Source of the DNA: Pseudonocardia sp. MH-G8
GTDB taxonomy: Bacteria; Actinomycetota; Actinomycetes; Mycobacteriales; Pseudonocardiaceae
NCBI RefSeq assembly: GCF_002262885.1
Contig: NZ_NKYF01000020.1
Span: forward strand, 62,001-126,000
Reading direction: 5' to 3'
DNA: 64,000 bases
Shown here: positions 32,039 through 41,215 of the stretch, piece after piece
Layout of the letters: each line of letters opens with the position of its first letter
Numbering within the stretch: the first letter of the stretch is position 1
Translations under genes and position numbers: made by a program
The notes under the pieces: model-generated
The model's input: the letters and a program-made list of their open reading frames with translations, nothing else
What the model was told of the DNA's origin: nothing
Database searches by the model: none

Positions 32039-33403
32039 ATGTCACTACGTTCGCTCGTCCGCAGCGCCTTCACGACGAAGCTCTACATCACGGTGCTCGT
32101 CGCGATCGTCGCGGGCGCCGCACTCGGCCTCGCTGCCCCCGGCGTCGGCGCCGCGATGCAGCCGGTCGGCACCGGGTTCATCGCCCTGATCCAGATGCTG
32201 ATCGCACCGGTGATCTTCTGCACCATCGTCACCGGCATCGCGTCGGCCGGAGAGCTGGCCTCGGTCGGCCGGGTCGGCGTCAAGGCACTGGTCTACTTCG
32301 AGGTCGTCACCACGCTCGCGCTGATCGTCGGCCTGGTGGTGATGGACGTGTTCCGCCCCGGGGCCGCTCTGCACGCCGACCCGGGCGCACTGAAGATCTC
32401 CGGTTCCGCGGAGCAGTACGTGCAGCAGGCCGAGAACACCCGGTGGTACGACTTCCTGCTCGACATCATCCCCGACGGCGTGGTCAGCGCGTTCACCGAC
32501 GGCAATGTGCTGCAGGTGCTGCTGGTGTCCATCCTGTTCGCGGTGGCGATCAAGGCGATGGGGTCCGCGGGGGACCCGGTCGTCCGCGGCGTCGCGAAGA
32601 TCGGTGACGCGACCTTCGGCGTGATCAGGCTCGTGATGTACCTGGCCCCGCTCGGCGCGTTCGGCGCGATGGCCTACACCACCGGGAAGTTCGGCCTGAC
32701 CACGCTCGTGAGCCTTGGCAGCTTCGTGCTGCTGTTCTGGGTCAGCGGCATCGTCTTCAGCCTGCTGGTCTTCGGTGTGGTCGCCCGACTCTGCGGACTC
32801 CGCATCCTCAAGCTCTACCGGTACTTCACCGACGAGTTGCTGATCACCCTCGGCACCTCGAACTACGAGGTGGTCATGCCGGCCCTGATGCGCAAGCTCA
32901 CACATCTCGGCGCGCCGAAGCGGATCGTCGGCCTGGTGGTGCCCTCGGGCTACGCGTTCAACGGCGACGGGGTCTGCCTCTACCTCGGCTTCGCCAGCCT
33001 GTTCATCGCACAGGCCTTCGACCTCGAACTGTCGCTGTGGCAGCAGATCGGCCTGCTCGCCGTCTTCCTCATCACCTCGAAGGGCAGCGCCGGTGTCGCC
33101 GGAGCCGGCTTCGTGATCCTCGCCGCAACCCTGAGCAGCACCGGGGTGGTCCCCGTCGTCGGCATCATGCTGATCATCGGTGTGGACCGGTTCATGTCCA
33201 CCATGCGCGGCCTGGTCAGCCTGTCCGGCCAGATCATGGGCAGCTTGATCGTCGCCCGCTGGGAGCAGCGGCTCGACGTCGATCGCGCCCGCGCGGTGTT
33301 GAACGGCGACGAGGTGGCGGAGCTGCCGGAGTCGGAGATGCCGGGAGCCGCAGGCGCCGGGCACACCACCGAGACCCCGACCGGCGCCGTCACCACCACC
33401 TGA
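32039..33403 (+). CDS. DctA/GltP-type dicarboxylate:cation symporter
   Basis: A 454-residue SDF-family secondary transporter with eight helices and two re-entrant hairpins. SDF landmarks visible are the serine-rich hairpin region (TLGTSNYEVVMPALMRKL), YAFNGDGVCLYLGFASLFIAQA and SKGSAGVAGAGFVILAATL. The usual NxDGT metal/substrate motif reads NGDGV, so sodium or substrate handling may differ from DctA. The C-terminal 40 residues are a Pro/Thr/Ala-rich tail. Probably imports the acid degraded by the next four genes. ATG 32039 is preferred over an upstream in-frame start at 31997, which follows directly on the operator repeats. Confidence 0.88.
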   Translation: MSLRSLVRSAFTTKLYITVLVAIVAGAALGLAAPGVGAAMQPVGTGFIALIQMLIAPVIFCTIVTGIASAGELASVGRVGVKALVYFEVVTTLALIVGLVVMDVFRPGAALHADPGALKISGSAEQYVQQAENTRWYDFLLDIIPDGVVSAFTDGNVLQVLLVSILFAVAIKAMGSAGDPVVRGVAKIGDATFGVIRLVMYLAPLGAFGAMAYTTGKFGLTTLVSLGSFVLLFWVSGIVFSLLVFGVVARLCGLRILKLYRYFTDELLITLGTSNYEVVMPALMRKLTHLGAPKRIVGLVVPSGYAFNGDGVCLYLGFASLFIAQAFDLELSLWQQIGLLAVFLITSKGSAGVAGAGFVILAATLSSTGVVPVVGIMLIIGVDRFMSTMRGLVSLSGQIMGSLIVARWEQRLDVDRARAVLNGDEVAELPESEMPGAAGAGHTTETPTGAVTTT

Positions 33404-33433
33404 CCTCCCGCACCCGACCCGACATGGAGATTC

Positions 33434-33976
33434 ATGGCTCGCCTCGACTACGCCGGATCCGGCCTCCCCGCAGGCCCGGACGACGAGATCGTCGAGCGGA
33501 TCCGCGCCCGCCGCGGCGGCACGCTGACCTCGCTGGACCGGATGCTGCTGCACAGCCCCCCGCTGGCCGACGGTTGGAACTCCCTGATGGGCGCGGTGCG
33601 CACCGCCTCCACGCTGCCCGCCGACGTGCGCGAGCTGGCGATCCTGCGGGTCGCCGCGCTGAACGGCGCCGACTACGAGTGGCGCGCGCACGAGCCCCTC
33701 GGGCGGGCCGCCGGGCTCACCGACGCCGATCTCACGGCGCTGCGCGGGGACTGCGACCCGGGCACGCTCGCGCCCCGCCTGTCCGCCGCACTCGCCTACA
33801 CCGACGCGATGACGGCGCACGTCACCGTCCCGGACGAGGTGTTCGCATACCTGCGCGAGCACTTCGACGACCGGGAGGTGGTCGAACTGACCGTCACCAT
33901 CGGTGCCTACAACCTGGTGTCCCGGTTCCTCGTCGCCCTGCACGTCGGCGACGAGGGCGAGCGCGGAGCGGCGTGA
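33434..33976 (+). CDS. Carboxymuconolactone decarboxylase-like (AhpD-fold) protein
   Basis: A 180-residue all-helical CMD-family protein with the core LPADVRELAILRVAALNGADYEWRAHEPLGRAAGL (about 59-93) and VVELTVTIGAYNLVSRFLVAL. The CxxC pair of AhpD peroxidase-type members is absent, so a decarboxylase/lactone-related role is more plausible than thiol reduction. Related proteins occur in aromatic and dicarboxylate pathways. The ATG at 33434 follows GGAGATTC; the stop overlaps the SDR start (TGATG). Confidence 0.8.
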   Translation: MARLDYAGSGLPAGPDDEIVERIRARRGGTLTSLDRMLLHSPPLADGWNSLMGAVRTASTLPADVRELAILRVAALNGADYEWRAHEPLGRAAGLTDADLTALRGDCDPGTLAPRLSAALAYTDAMTAHVTVPDEVFAYLREHFDDREVVELTVTIGAYNLVSRFLVALHVGDEGERGAA

Positions 33977-34776
33977 TGGCAGGCAGGCTGGACGGCAAGG
34001 TCGCGGTGGTCACCGGGGCGGGCAGCGTCGGCAACGGCTGGGGCAACGGCCGGGCAACCGCGGTGGTGTTCGCCAGGGAGGGCGCACGGGTGCTGGCCGT
34101 GGACCGCGCCCCGGAGCCGCTGAGTGCGACCCTCGACCTCATCGCTGAGGAGGGCGGCACCGCGCAGGGGCACATCTGCGACGTCACCGACTCGGCGGCG
34201 GTCGAGGCGATGATCGCTGCGGCGATCGCCGCCTTCGGCGGGGTCGACGTGATGGTGAACAACGTCGGCGGGTCCCGCCACGGCGGCCCGACCGAGCTCG
34301 ACGAGGCCGGGTGGCGGGCCCAGATCGAGCTCAACCTGACCAGCGTGTACCTCGGTTGCCGGCACGCCATCCCGGCGATGCGCGCGCGTGGCGGCGGCGC
34401 GATCGTGAACATCGCCTCGACCTCCGGGCAGCGGTTCACCGGATCGCCGCAGGTGGCCTACGCCTCGGCCAAGGCGGCAGTGATCCAGCTCTCGAAGGTC
34501 ACGGCCGTCGAGCACGCACCGCACGGCATCCGGGTCAACACCGTGGTTCCCGGGCAGCTCCACACCCCGTTGGTGGAGGCCCGACTGGCCGGGCAACGCG
34601 CCGGAGGGGACGTGGACGCGCTGCTCGCCCAGCGGCTGGCTCGCATCCCGCTGGGGTTCATGGGCGACGGCCGCGACACCGCGCACGCTGCGCTGTTCCT
34701 GGCCTCGGACGAGGCCCGCTTCGTGACCGGCACCGAGATCGTCGTGGACGGCGGCATGACCGCCCGCTGCGACTGA
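33976..34776 (+). CDS. Short-chain dehydrogenase/reductase
   Basis: A 266-residue classical SDR. The NAD(P) motif is VTGAGSVGNGWGNG, where TGxxxGxG is stretched by an insertion, as in some FabG-like SDRs of catabolic loci. Catalytic residues: Ser in NIASTSG and YASAK, with NNVGG in the cofactor region; the C terminus ends in TGTEIVVDGGMTA. Start ATG 33976 shares a base with the upstream stop. Likely oxidises an alcohol intermediate of the IclR-regulated pathway; identity unknown. Confidence 0.88.
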   Translation: MAGRLDGKVAVVTGAGSVGNGWGNGRATAVVFAREGARVLAVDRAPEPLSATLDLIAEEGGTAQGHICDVTDSAAVEAMIAAAIAAFGGVDVMVNNVGGSRHGGPTELDEAGWRAQIELNLTSVYLGCRHAIPAMRARGGGAIVNIASTSGQRFTGSPQVAYASAKAAVIQLSKVTAVEHAPHGIRVNTVVPGQLHTPLVEARLAGQRAGGDVDALLAQRLARIPLGFMGDGRDTAHAALFLASDEARFVTGTEIVVDGGMTARCD

Positions 34777-34787
34777 GGAGCAGGAGA

Positions 34788-35672
34788 ATGACGACGACCC
34801 GGAAGGGCCCGCACAATCCTGGCCCGCACCCCGACCCGCACCGGCCGGCGCTCGCCCTGCCGGCCGGGGCCTGCGACGCGCACTGCCACATCTTCGGTCC
34901 GACGAACGCCTTCCCCTACGCCCCGGACCGCACCTTCACCCCGCCGGAAGCGCCACTGACCGACCTGCAGGCGCTGCACCGCCTGCTCGGGCTCGAGCGC
35001 GCGGTGATCGTCCAGTCCGCCGCGCACGGCACCGACCACGCGTCGTTGGAGGCGGCGCTGGCCGAGGGCGCCGGGCGGTACCGAGGCGTGGCGCTGATCC
35101 GCCCGGACACCTCGCCCGCCGAGGTGGCCCGCCTGCACGAGGCCGGGGTCCGCGGCGCCCGGCTGCACTTCACCCCGCACCTCGGGACGGCGCCGTCGGC
35201 CGAGGAGATCGACGCGGTGGTGCGGTTGATCGGCCCGCACGGTTGGCACGTCGCGCTGCACGTGGCCGGCGACGGCATCGCCGAACACGCCGACCTGGTG
35301 CGCTCGCTGCCGCTGCCGGTGGTGATCGATCACATGGCCCGGGTGGACCTGCGTGCCGGCCTGCACTCCCCCGCCGTCACCGCGCTGCGCCGGCTGCTCG
35401 ACACGGGCGAGGTGTGGGTGAAGGCGTCCGGGGGCGACCGCCTGGCGGTCTCCCCGCCGTCGATGGCGGATTCGGCGGCGCTGGCCGCGCTGCTGGTGCG
35501 CAGCGCGCCCGAGCGGGTGGTGTGGGGCACCGATTTCCCGCACCCCAACACGCACGGGTTCGTCCCCGACGACGGTGACCTGGTCGACCTGCTCGCCGAC
35601 ATCGCCCCCGACCCCGCGCGGCGCCGGCGGCTGCTCGTGGACAACCCCACGACCTGCTTCGACTTCCCGTGA
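34788..35672 (+). CDS. Amidohydrolase-family lactonase (2-pyrone-4,6-dicarboxylate hydrolase-like)
   Basis: A 294-residue COG3618-type metal-dependent hydrolase. N-terminal metal motif CDAHCHIFG (about 29-37), barrel residues HVAGDGIAE and PVVIDHMARVD, and the C-terminal GTDFPHPN with the catalytic Asp. The family includes LigI and sulfomuconolactone hydrolase, which open lactones. Together with a CMD-like protein and an acid transporter it points to a lactone step in ring- or dicarboxylate breakdown. ATG 34788 with GAGGAGCAGGAG upstream; the stop overlaps the next start by 4 nt. Confidence 0.86.
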   Translation: MTTTRKGPHNPGPHPDPHRPALALPAGACDAHCHIFGPTNAFPYAPDRTFTPPEAPLTDLQALHRLLGLERAVIVQSAAHGTDHASLEAALAEGAGRYRGVALIRPDTSPAEVARLHEAGVRGARLHFTPHLGTAPSAEEIDAVVRLIGPHGWHVALHVAGDGIAEHADLVRSLPLPVVIDHMARVDLRAGLHSPAVTALRRLLDTGEVWVKASGGDRLAVSPPSMADSAALAALLVRSAPERVVWGTDFPHPNTHGFVPDDGDLVDLLADIAPDPARRRRLLVDNPTTCFDFP

Positions 35673-36304
35673 CCGGCGAGCCGGACGGCCTGCTGTTCGT
35701 CCTGTCCGAGCCGGGTCGCGTACCGCTGGACGAGTTCCACCACTGGTACGACACCGACCACGGCCCGGCCCGGCTGCGGGTGCCGGGCGTGCACGCCGGG
35801 CACCGCTTCCGAGCCGCCGACGAGCTCGCACCCGGTTGGTTGGCCGTCTATCCCCTACGCCTCGCGGCGCTGGACTCGCCGGCCTACGCGGCGGCCCGGG
35901 TACGCAGCCCCTACGAGCAGACGGTCGTCGACCGGCTGGCGGTACTCGACCGCCGCGTGTACGCCAGGATCGACGGGCCGGGAGAGGCCACGCCCACGGC
36001 CTGTCCGCTCCTGCTCACCGTCGCGCTCACCAGCACGGACCCGGACGAGCTCGACACCTGGTACGCCGAGGAACACCTGCCCTTGCTCGCGGCGGTGCCG
36101 GGCTGGCGGCGAACGGTCCGGTACCAGCGGGTGGAGGGCGCCGGGCCGGATCGGCTCGCCGTGCACGAACTCAGCGGCCCGGCGGTGTTCGACACCCCGG
36201 AGTACCGGCGAGCGGTGTCCACCGAGTGGCGGGAACGGGTGAACGCGACGGTGGTCGACCGGGAGCGGAGGCTCTTCACCCACCACCGGGTCGTCGTGGG
36301 TTGA
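35669..36304 (+). CDS. Tandem ferredoxin-like (EthD/Dabb-type) alpha-beta barrel protein
   Basis: A 211-residue protein with two similar halves: LDEFHHWYDTDHGPARLRVPGVHAG (about 21-45) and LDTWYAEEHLPLLAAVPGWRRTV (about 128-150), each typical of EthD/stress-responsive dimeric barrels. The tandem may fold as a pseudo-dimer. Such proteins often act as lyases, isomerases or chaperones of small reactive intermediates. GTG 35669 overlaps the amidohydrolase by 4 nt, the last gene of the operon. No catalytic assignment possible. Confidence 0.78.
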   Translation: MTGEPDGLLFVLSEPGRVPLDEFHHWYDTDHGPARLRVPGVHAGHRFRAADELAPGWLAVYPLRLAALDSPAYAAARVRSPYEQTVVDRLAVLDRRVYARIDGPGEATPTACPLLLTVALTSTDPDELDTWYAEEHLPLLAAVPGWRRTVRYQRVEGAGPDRLAVHELSGPAVFDTPEYRRAVSTEWRERVNATVVDRERRLFTHHRVVVG

Positions 36305-36339
36305 CACCGGTCCGCCCGCCCTCCGCGCCGTCAGGTCGC

Positions 36340-38652
36340 TCACATCAGGTCGAGCGCGGCGCGCACCACCGTGTCGGCGTCCAGCCCGTGGTGGCTCTGC
36401 ACCGCGTCCAGGTCGCCGGACTGGCCGAACCGGGTGACGCCCAGGTGTGCGGCCCGCACCCGGTGGATCCCGGCCAGGAAGGCCAGGGTGTGGGGGTGCC
36501 CGTCGAGCAGGGTGACCATCGGCGCGGCACGTCGGGCGGGGAAGGCGGCGTCGAGCACCCAGCTCTCGGACGAACCCTGCCCCGCCCGGGCCTGCACCGC
36601 CTCGAACAGCAGGCCCGGGCTGGTCACGCACACCACGTCGGCGGGGTGTCCGAGCGCCTCCAGGCGGGCGGCGGCCGCGAGCGCCTCCGGCACGCACGCC
36701 CCCATCGCCGCCACGGTCACGGCCGGCGTTCCGGACGCGCGGACCAGCGGGTAGGCACCGGCCACGACCTGCCGGCGCCGCCGTTCGCGGGCGGCGGGAT
36801 CGCCTGGCACGGCGGCCAGCGACTGGTCCACCGGCCGCGTCGACAGGCGCAGGTAGGCCGACGTGCCGTCGGGCCGGCCGAGCCGGGCGAGCGCGGCCAG
36901 CAACGTCCACTCGACGTCGATCGCGAACGCCGGCTCGTAGCTGGTGCAGCCCGGCTGCTCCAGGCCGACGGACGGCGTCGTGATCGACTGGTGCGCGCCG
37001 CCCTCCGGCGCGAGCGTCACCCCGGACGGCGTGCCCACGAGGATCGACTGGCCGCCTGCGTAGATCCCGAACGACCACGGCTCCAACGCCCGCTCGACGA
37101 ACGGGTCGTAGAGCACCCCGATCGGCAGCAGCGGCTCGCCCCACCGCGACCAGGTGGCGCCCAGCTCGCCGAGCAGGCCCACCAGGTTCGTCTCGGCGAT
37201 CCCCAGCTCCACGTGCTGGCCCTCCGGGCGCTCCCGCCAGTGCAGGATCGTCTCCGGGTCGTCGTCGAACCAGTCCGGGCGCTCGGCGGCCGACCACACG
37301 CCCACCTTGTTGACCCAGCCGCCGAGGTTGGTCGAGGAGCTCACGTCCGGGCACAGCGTCACCACGCGCGCCGCGGCCTCGGGGGCCGAGCGGGTGAGGT
37401 CGAGCAGCGCGCGGCCCAACGCGGCCTGGGTCGTGGCGGTGCCGGACGGGGTGCGCCCGATGTCGGCCGGGATTTCCGGGACGGGCGTCGGGACCACCGG
37501 GTCGCGGCGCAGGCGCTCGGCGACCGCGGCGCACAGCCGCGCGGGCGCCGAGCCCGGCGCGAACCGTTCCCACGGCGCGTCGACCGCGGCACCGACCCGG
37601 GCGGCGAGCTCGCCGAACTGCTCGTCGGTCAGCAACGACGAGTGGTTCTGCGGATGCCCCTCGCTGGCCAGCCCGTAGCCCTTCACCGTGTAGGCGAAGA
37701 CGACCGTGGGCCGGGTGTCGTCGATGGCGCCGAAGGCCTCGCCGAGCGCGTCGAGGTCGTGGCCGCCGAGGTTGCGGACGCACGTGTGCAGGGTGTCGTC
37801 GTCCAGGCCGGCCACCAGCCGCTGCAGCGCCGCATCCCCGGCCGGGAGCCGCTCGCGCAGCTGCTCGGGGCTGCACCGCAGCAGCCGCTGGTACTCGGGG
37901 TTGGTCATCTCGTCGATCCGGCGGCGCAGCGCGTCGCCGCCCGGACGCTCGAACAGCTCCTGCAGCACCCGCCCGTACTTGACGGTGAGCACCTGCCACC
38001 CCGCCGCGGCGAACATCCCCTGCAGGCGGGTGACCCCGATGTTGGGCACCACGCGGTCCAGCGACTGCCGGTTGACGTCGACGATCCACACGAGCTCGCC
38101 CAGCTCGGCGACCATCGGGTCGAGCACGGCCTCCCAGACCGCACCCTCGTCCAGCTCCGCGTCCCCGACGAGCGAGTACTGCCGTCCGGCACCCGTACCC
38201 GCGCCCTTCGCGTCGACGTACCGGCGGGCCAGCGCCCCCCAGATCGGCGCGGTGGCCCCGATCCCGACCGATCCGGTCGAGTAGTCCACCGGGTCCGGGT
38301 CCTTCGAGCGGCTCGGGTAGCTCTGCAGGCCGCCGAACTCGCGCAGCGTCGTCAGGTAGCGCTGGTCCAGCTCGCCGAGCAGGTAGTTGATCGCGTGCAG
38401 CACCGGCGAGGCGTGCGGCTTGACCGAGACCCGGTCCCCCGCGCGCAGGTGCTCGAACCAGAGCGCCGTCATGATCGTCACCATCGAGGCGCTCGACGCC
38501 TGGTGCCCGCCCACCTTGAGCCCCGTGGTGTTGGGCCGCACCCGGTTGGCGTGGTGCACCACGGCCGCCGACAGCCAGAGCACCCGCTGCTCGACCTCCC
38601 GCAGGACGGCGAGCGCGTCGCTCTCGGTCGGGCGGGTCGACATCGTCGTCAC
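36340..38652 (-). CDS. AceE/transketolase-like thiamine-diphosphate enzyme
   Basis: A 770-residue homolog of homodimeric pyruvate dehydrogenase E1 and transketolases. N-terminal region: NTTGLKVGGHQASSASMVT (about 40-58), DYSTGSVGIG, then the ThDP motif GDAELDEGAVWEAVLDPMVAELGELVWIVDVN, where the usual GDG is GDA. The pyrimidine domain follows at about 430-620 (VELGIAETNLVGLLGELG) and a transketolase C domain ends the protein. It is shorter than E. coli AceE (887). A 2-oxo acid or keto-sugar substrate is likely; acetoin/pyruvate is unproven. GTG 38652 fits AGGAGGAG best; ATG 38643 is an alternative. Divergent from lrp. Confidence 0.85.
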   Translation of the reverse strand: MTTMSTRPTESDALAVLREVEQRVLWLSAAVVHHANRVRPNTTGLKVGGHQASSASMVTIMTALWFEHLRAGDRVSVKPHASPVLHAINYLLGELDQRYLTTLREFGGLQSYPSRSKDPDPVDYSTGSVGIGATAPIWGALARRYVDAKGAGTGAGRQYSLVGDAELDEGAVWEAVLDPMVAELGELVWIVDVNRQSLDRVVPNIGVTRLQGMFAAAGWQVLTVKYGRVLQELFERPGGDALRRRIDEMTNPEYQRLLRCSPEQLRERLPAGDAALQRLVAGLDDDTLHTCVRNLGGHDLDALGEAFGAIDDTRPTVVFAYTVKGYGLASEGHPQNHSSLLTDEQFGELAARVGAAVDAPWERFAPGSAPARLCAAVAERLRRDPVVPTPVPEIPADIGRTPSGTATTQAALGRALLDLTRSAPEAAARVVTLCPDVSSSTNLGGWVNKVGVWSAAERPDWFDDDPETILHWRERPEGQHVELGIAETNLVGLLGELGATWSRWGEPLLPIGVLYDPFVERALEPWSFGIYAGGQSILVGTPSGVTLAPEGGAHQSITTPSVGLEQPGCTSYEPAFAIDVEWTLLAALARLGRPDGTSAYLRLSTRPVDQSLAAVPGDPAARERRRRQVVAGAYPLVRASGTPAVTVAAMGACVPEALAAAARLEALGHPADVVCVTSPGLLFEAVQARAGQGSSESWVLDAAFPARRAAPMVTLLDGHPHTLAFLAGIHRVRAAHLGVTRFGQSGDLDAVQSHHGLDADTVVRAALDLM

Positions 38653-38703
38653 GGTGGCTCCTCCTGCAGCAGTGTGCTCACCGAGTCGAACAGAGCAGAT
38701 CTC

Positions 38704-38744
38704 GATGCACAAGCGGTGGACGCCAGATCGAGCAGGATGCACAA
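38704..38744. promoter_or_regulatory. Lrp-type direct repeats between the divergent genes
   Basis: GATGCACAA occurs at 38704-38712 and 38736-38744, starts 32 nt apart (three helical turns). They lie in the 127-nt gap between the AceE-like gene and lrp, the usual spacing for Lrp/AsnC dimers on one face of DNA. Confidence 0.55.
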
Positions 38745-38779
38745 TCCAGCGCAGCCAGACGACAGGAAGGACCGGCAGC

Positions 38780-39271
38780 GTGCGCACTCCGATCGACGCA
38801 GTCGACGGGCGCCTGCTGCAGGCGCTCACCCGGGATCCGCGGGCGACCGTCGTGGCCCTCGCCGAGGAGGTCGGGCTCACCCGCAACACCGTGCAGGCCC
38901 GGCTGGCGCGGCTCGAGGAGCGGGGCGTGCTCGACACGTTCGAGCGCCGGATCGACCCGGCGGCGCTGGGCTACCCGCTCACCGCGTACGTCACCGTGCG
39001 GGTCGTGCAGCGCGAGCTGGGACCGGTGGCCGCGGCACTCGCACGGATCCCCGAGGTGCTCGAGGTCCAGGGCCTCTCGGGCGAGGCCGACCTCCTGGTG
39101 CAGGTCGTCGCCCGCGACGCCGACGACCTCTACCGCATCGCCGGGTTGCTGCTGGCGACCGAGGGCGTGGAGCGCACCACGACCTCGCTCGTGATGCGCC
39201 GGCTCGTCGACTACCGCCTCACGCCGCTGCTCGAGCGCGTCGCGGGGAAGCCCGAGCCGCGGACGCGCTGA
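38780..39271 (+). CDS. Lrp/AsnC-family regulator
   Basis: A 163-residue Lrp protein: HTH at about 5-50 (DGRLLQALTRDPRATVVALAEEVGLTRNTVQARLARLEERGVL) and C-terminal RAM effector domain (YVTVRVVQRELGPVAAALARIPEVLEVQGLSGEADLLVQVV). Probable amino- or keto-acid sensor controlling the divergent AceE-like gene. GTG 38780 has GGAAGGACC upstream. Its coding end forms the left arm of a terminator stem. Confidence 0.88.
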   Translation: MRTPIDAVDGRLLQALTRDPRATVVALAEEVGLTRNTVQARLARLEERGVLDTFERRIDPAALGYPLTAYVTVRVVQRELGPVAAALARIPEVLEVQGLSGEADLLVQVVARDADDLYRIAGLLLATEGVERTTTSLVMRRLVDYRLTPLLERVAGKPEPRTR

Positions 39272-39288
39272 GCGGCTCGGGCTTCCCC
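39244..39288 (+). terminator. Strong hairpin terminator of lrp
   Basis: GGGGAAGCCCGAGCCGC (39244-39260) and GCGGCTCGGGCTTCCCC (39272-39288) form a perfect 17-bp stem with an 11-nt loop; the lrp stop (39269-39271) is in the loop. No T tract, but the stem is the longest in the window. Confidence 0.75.
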
Positions 39289-39301
39289 CCGGCGGGGCAG
39301 G

Positions 39302-39682
<381 letters not shown>

Positions 39683-39762
39683 TCAGCCGGGCCTCGGCCG
39701 CAGGTTGCGGGCCGTAGCATGCGCGCCGTGGAGGGGAAGCCTTTGCCGGAGCCGGCCCTGTC

Positions 39763-40389
39763 ATGACTTCCCACTCCCGCCTGCCGCGCGGCCCGCGTCA
39801 ACGCCTCAGCGAGGACCAACGACGGAAGCAGATCATGGTGGCAGCGATCCAGGAGGTCGTCGACCGCGGCTACGAGGGCGCGTCGTTGACCCGCATCGCC
39901 CTGCGCGCCGATGTCGCCAAGGGGTTGGTCTGGCACTACTTCAGCGGCAAGGACGACCTGATGGAGGCGACGGCGAAAGCGACGATGGAGACCCTTCGGG
40001 AAAACATCGTCGACACGCTCGACTTCGGTCAGCCCGTGCCGGACGTCATCCGCGCCGCCCTGCGTGAGGCCGCCTCTCAGATCCTGACCAGCCGGAACGA
40101 ACTGGTCGCGCTGAGCCGCATCGTGCACAACCTGCGCCGTCCGGACGGCGGCGAACGGGTGACCACCGACTTCTACGAGGAGACCTACCTCGGACAGGAG
40201 GAGCTGTTCCGTCGCGGCCAGGCCGAGGGCAGCCTGGGTGATTTCGATACCAGGGTCATGGCGGTCACCTACCAGGGCTCGATCGACACCATGCTCGCGT
40301 ACCTCGAAGAGCATCCCGACGTCGAACCGCGCGCCTACGCGGCGGAGCTCGCAGAGATCCTGCTCGGCGGTATGCAGGCCAGGAGCTGA
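39763..40389 (+). CDS. TetR-family regulator
   Basis: A 208-residue TetR protein. HTH about 21-68 (QIMVAAIQEVVDRGYEGASLTRIALRADVAKGLVWHYFSGKDDLM), with a BetI/AcrR-like GLVWHYF segment. It is upstream of a membrane protein and an SDR on the same strand and is their likely regulator. No clear ribosome site before ATG 39763. Confidence 0.85.
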   Translation: MTSHSRLPRGPRQRLSEDQRRKQIMVAAIQEVVDRGYEGASLTRIALRADVAKGLVWHYFSGKDDLMEATAKATMETLRENIVDTLDFGQPVPDVIRAALREAASQILTSRNELVALSRIVHNLRRPDGGERVTTDFYEETYLGQEELFRRGQAEGSLGDFDTRVMAVTYQGSIDTMLAYLEEHPDVEPRAYAAELAEILLGGMQARS

Positions 40390-40473
40390 CGCAGGCGCAG
40401 GCCCGCCCGCGGATCGAGATCATCACGCGGCGCACCCGCCTCGCTCGACTATTGACCTCGCAGTCAGTTACTA

Positions 40474-40489
40474 TTGACGGCGTGGTCAA
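40474..40489. promoter_or_regulatory. Possible TetR operator before the membrane protein/SDR pair
   Basis: TTGAC-GGCGTG-GTCAA, a 5-bp inverted repeat 33 nt before the ATG at 40523. CTATTGAC is duplicated at 40449-40456 and 40471-40478, giving a cluster of similar half-sites in a 133-nt gap. Confidence 0.4.
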
Positions 40490-40522
40490 CAGCACGCGCT
40501 TCCACGCTCGCGGCGGGCGAGG

Positions 40523-41215
40523 ATGAACCCGACCTCCCCTGCCGCGAATCCGGCACCGACCAGCAACGAGGTCAGCCCGCAACGCGCGATCGCCGTCAGC
40601 CTGGTGGTCAACGCGGTGGCGCCGATCGCGGTGTTCTACGGATTGCGCGCTGCTGGGGTCGACCAGTGGCCGGCCCTGATGCTGGGCCTGGTCGCACCGG
40701 CCGCCAAGGCGGTGCACTCGGTGGTCACGAAGCGGCGGATCGACATGCTCGCCGGTCTCGTCGTGACCGTCCTGCTTCTCAGCGTTGCGCTGTCGTTCCT
40801 GACCGGCAGTCCGAGGACCCTGCTGGCGCGTGACGGCTGGATCACCGCGATGGCGGGCATCTGGATCCTCCTCACCCTCCTGCGGACCCCGTACTACCTG
40901 TCCGCCTTGCAGCTCTTCACCAGCGGCTCGTTGCGCGAGCAGATCAATGCCGCGTGGCGTGACACGCCGGCTTTCCGCCGGGTGGTGCGCGTGGGCACGA
41001 TGACCTGGGGTTTCGCGTTGCTGCTGGACGCCGCGACCACGGTGATACTGGCCTACACGATGCCGATCGACAGCGTCCCGCTGATAGGGGCGCTCAAGCT
41101 CGTGGCGGTGATCATTCTCGCCGAGGTGTGCAGTCAGGTGTACTTCCGGCGCAAGGGCGCACCGTACCTCCAGGTCGAACCTGCTGACGACAGCACATGC
41201 GGGGAGGGCCGGTGA
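40523..41215 (+). CDS. VC0807-like multi-pass membrane protein
   Basis: A 230-residue membrane protein with about six predicted helices: about 22-45, 50-66, 75-95, 106-122, 155-180 and 187-205. VSLVVNAVAPIAVFYGLRAAGVDQWPALMLGLVAPAAKAV is the pattern I associate with VC0807-type proteins. Function unknown. The 4-nt overlap with the SDR suggests they act together. Confidence 0.65.
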   Translation: MNPTSPAANPAPTSNEVSPQRAIAVSLVVNAVAPIAVFYGLRAAGVDQWPALMLGLVAPAAKAVHSVVTKRRIDMLAGLVVTVLLLSVALSFLTGSPRTLLARDGWITAMAGIWILLTLLRTPYYLSALQLFTSGSLREQINAAWRDTPAFRRVVRVGTMTWGFALLLDAATTVILAYTMPIDSVPLIGALKLVAVIILAEVCSQVYFRRKGAPYLQVEPADDSTCGEGR

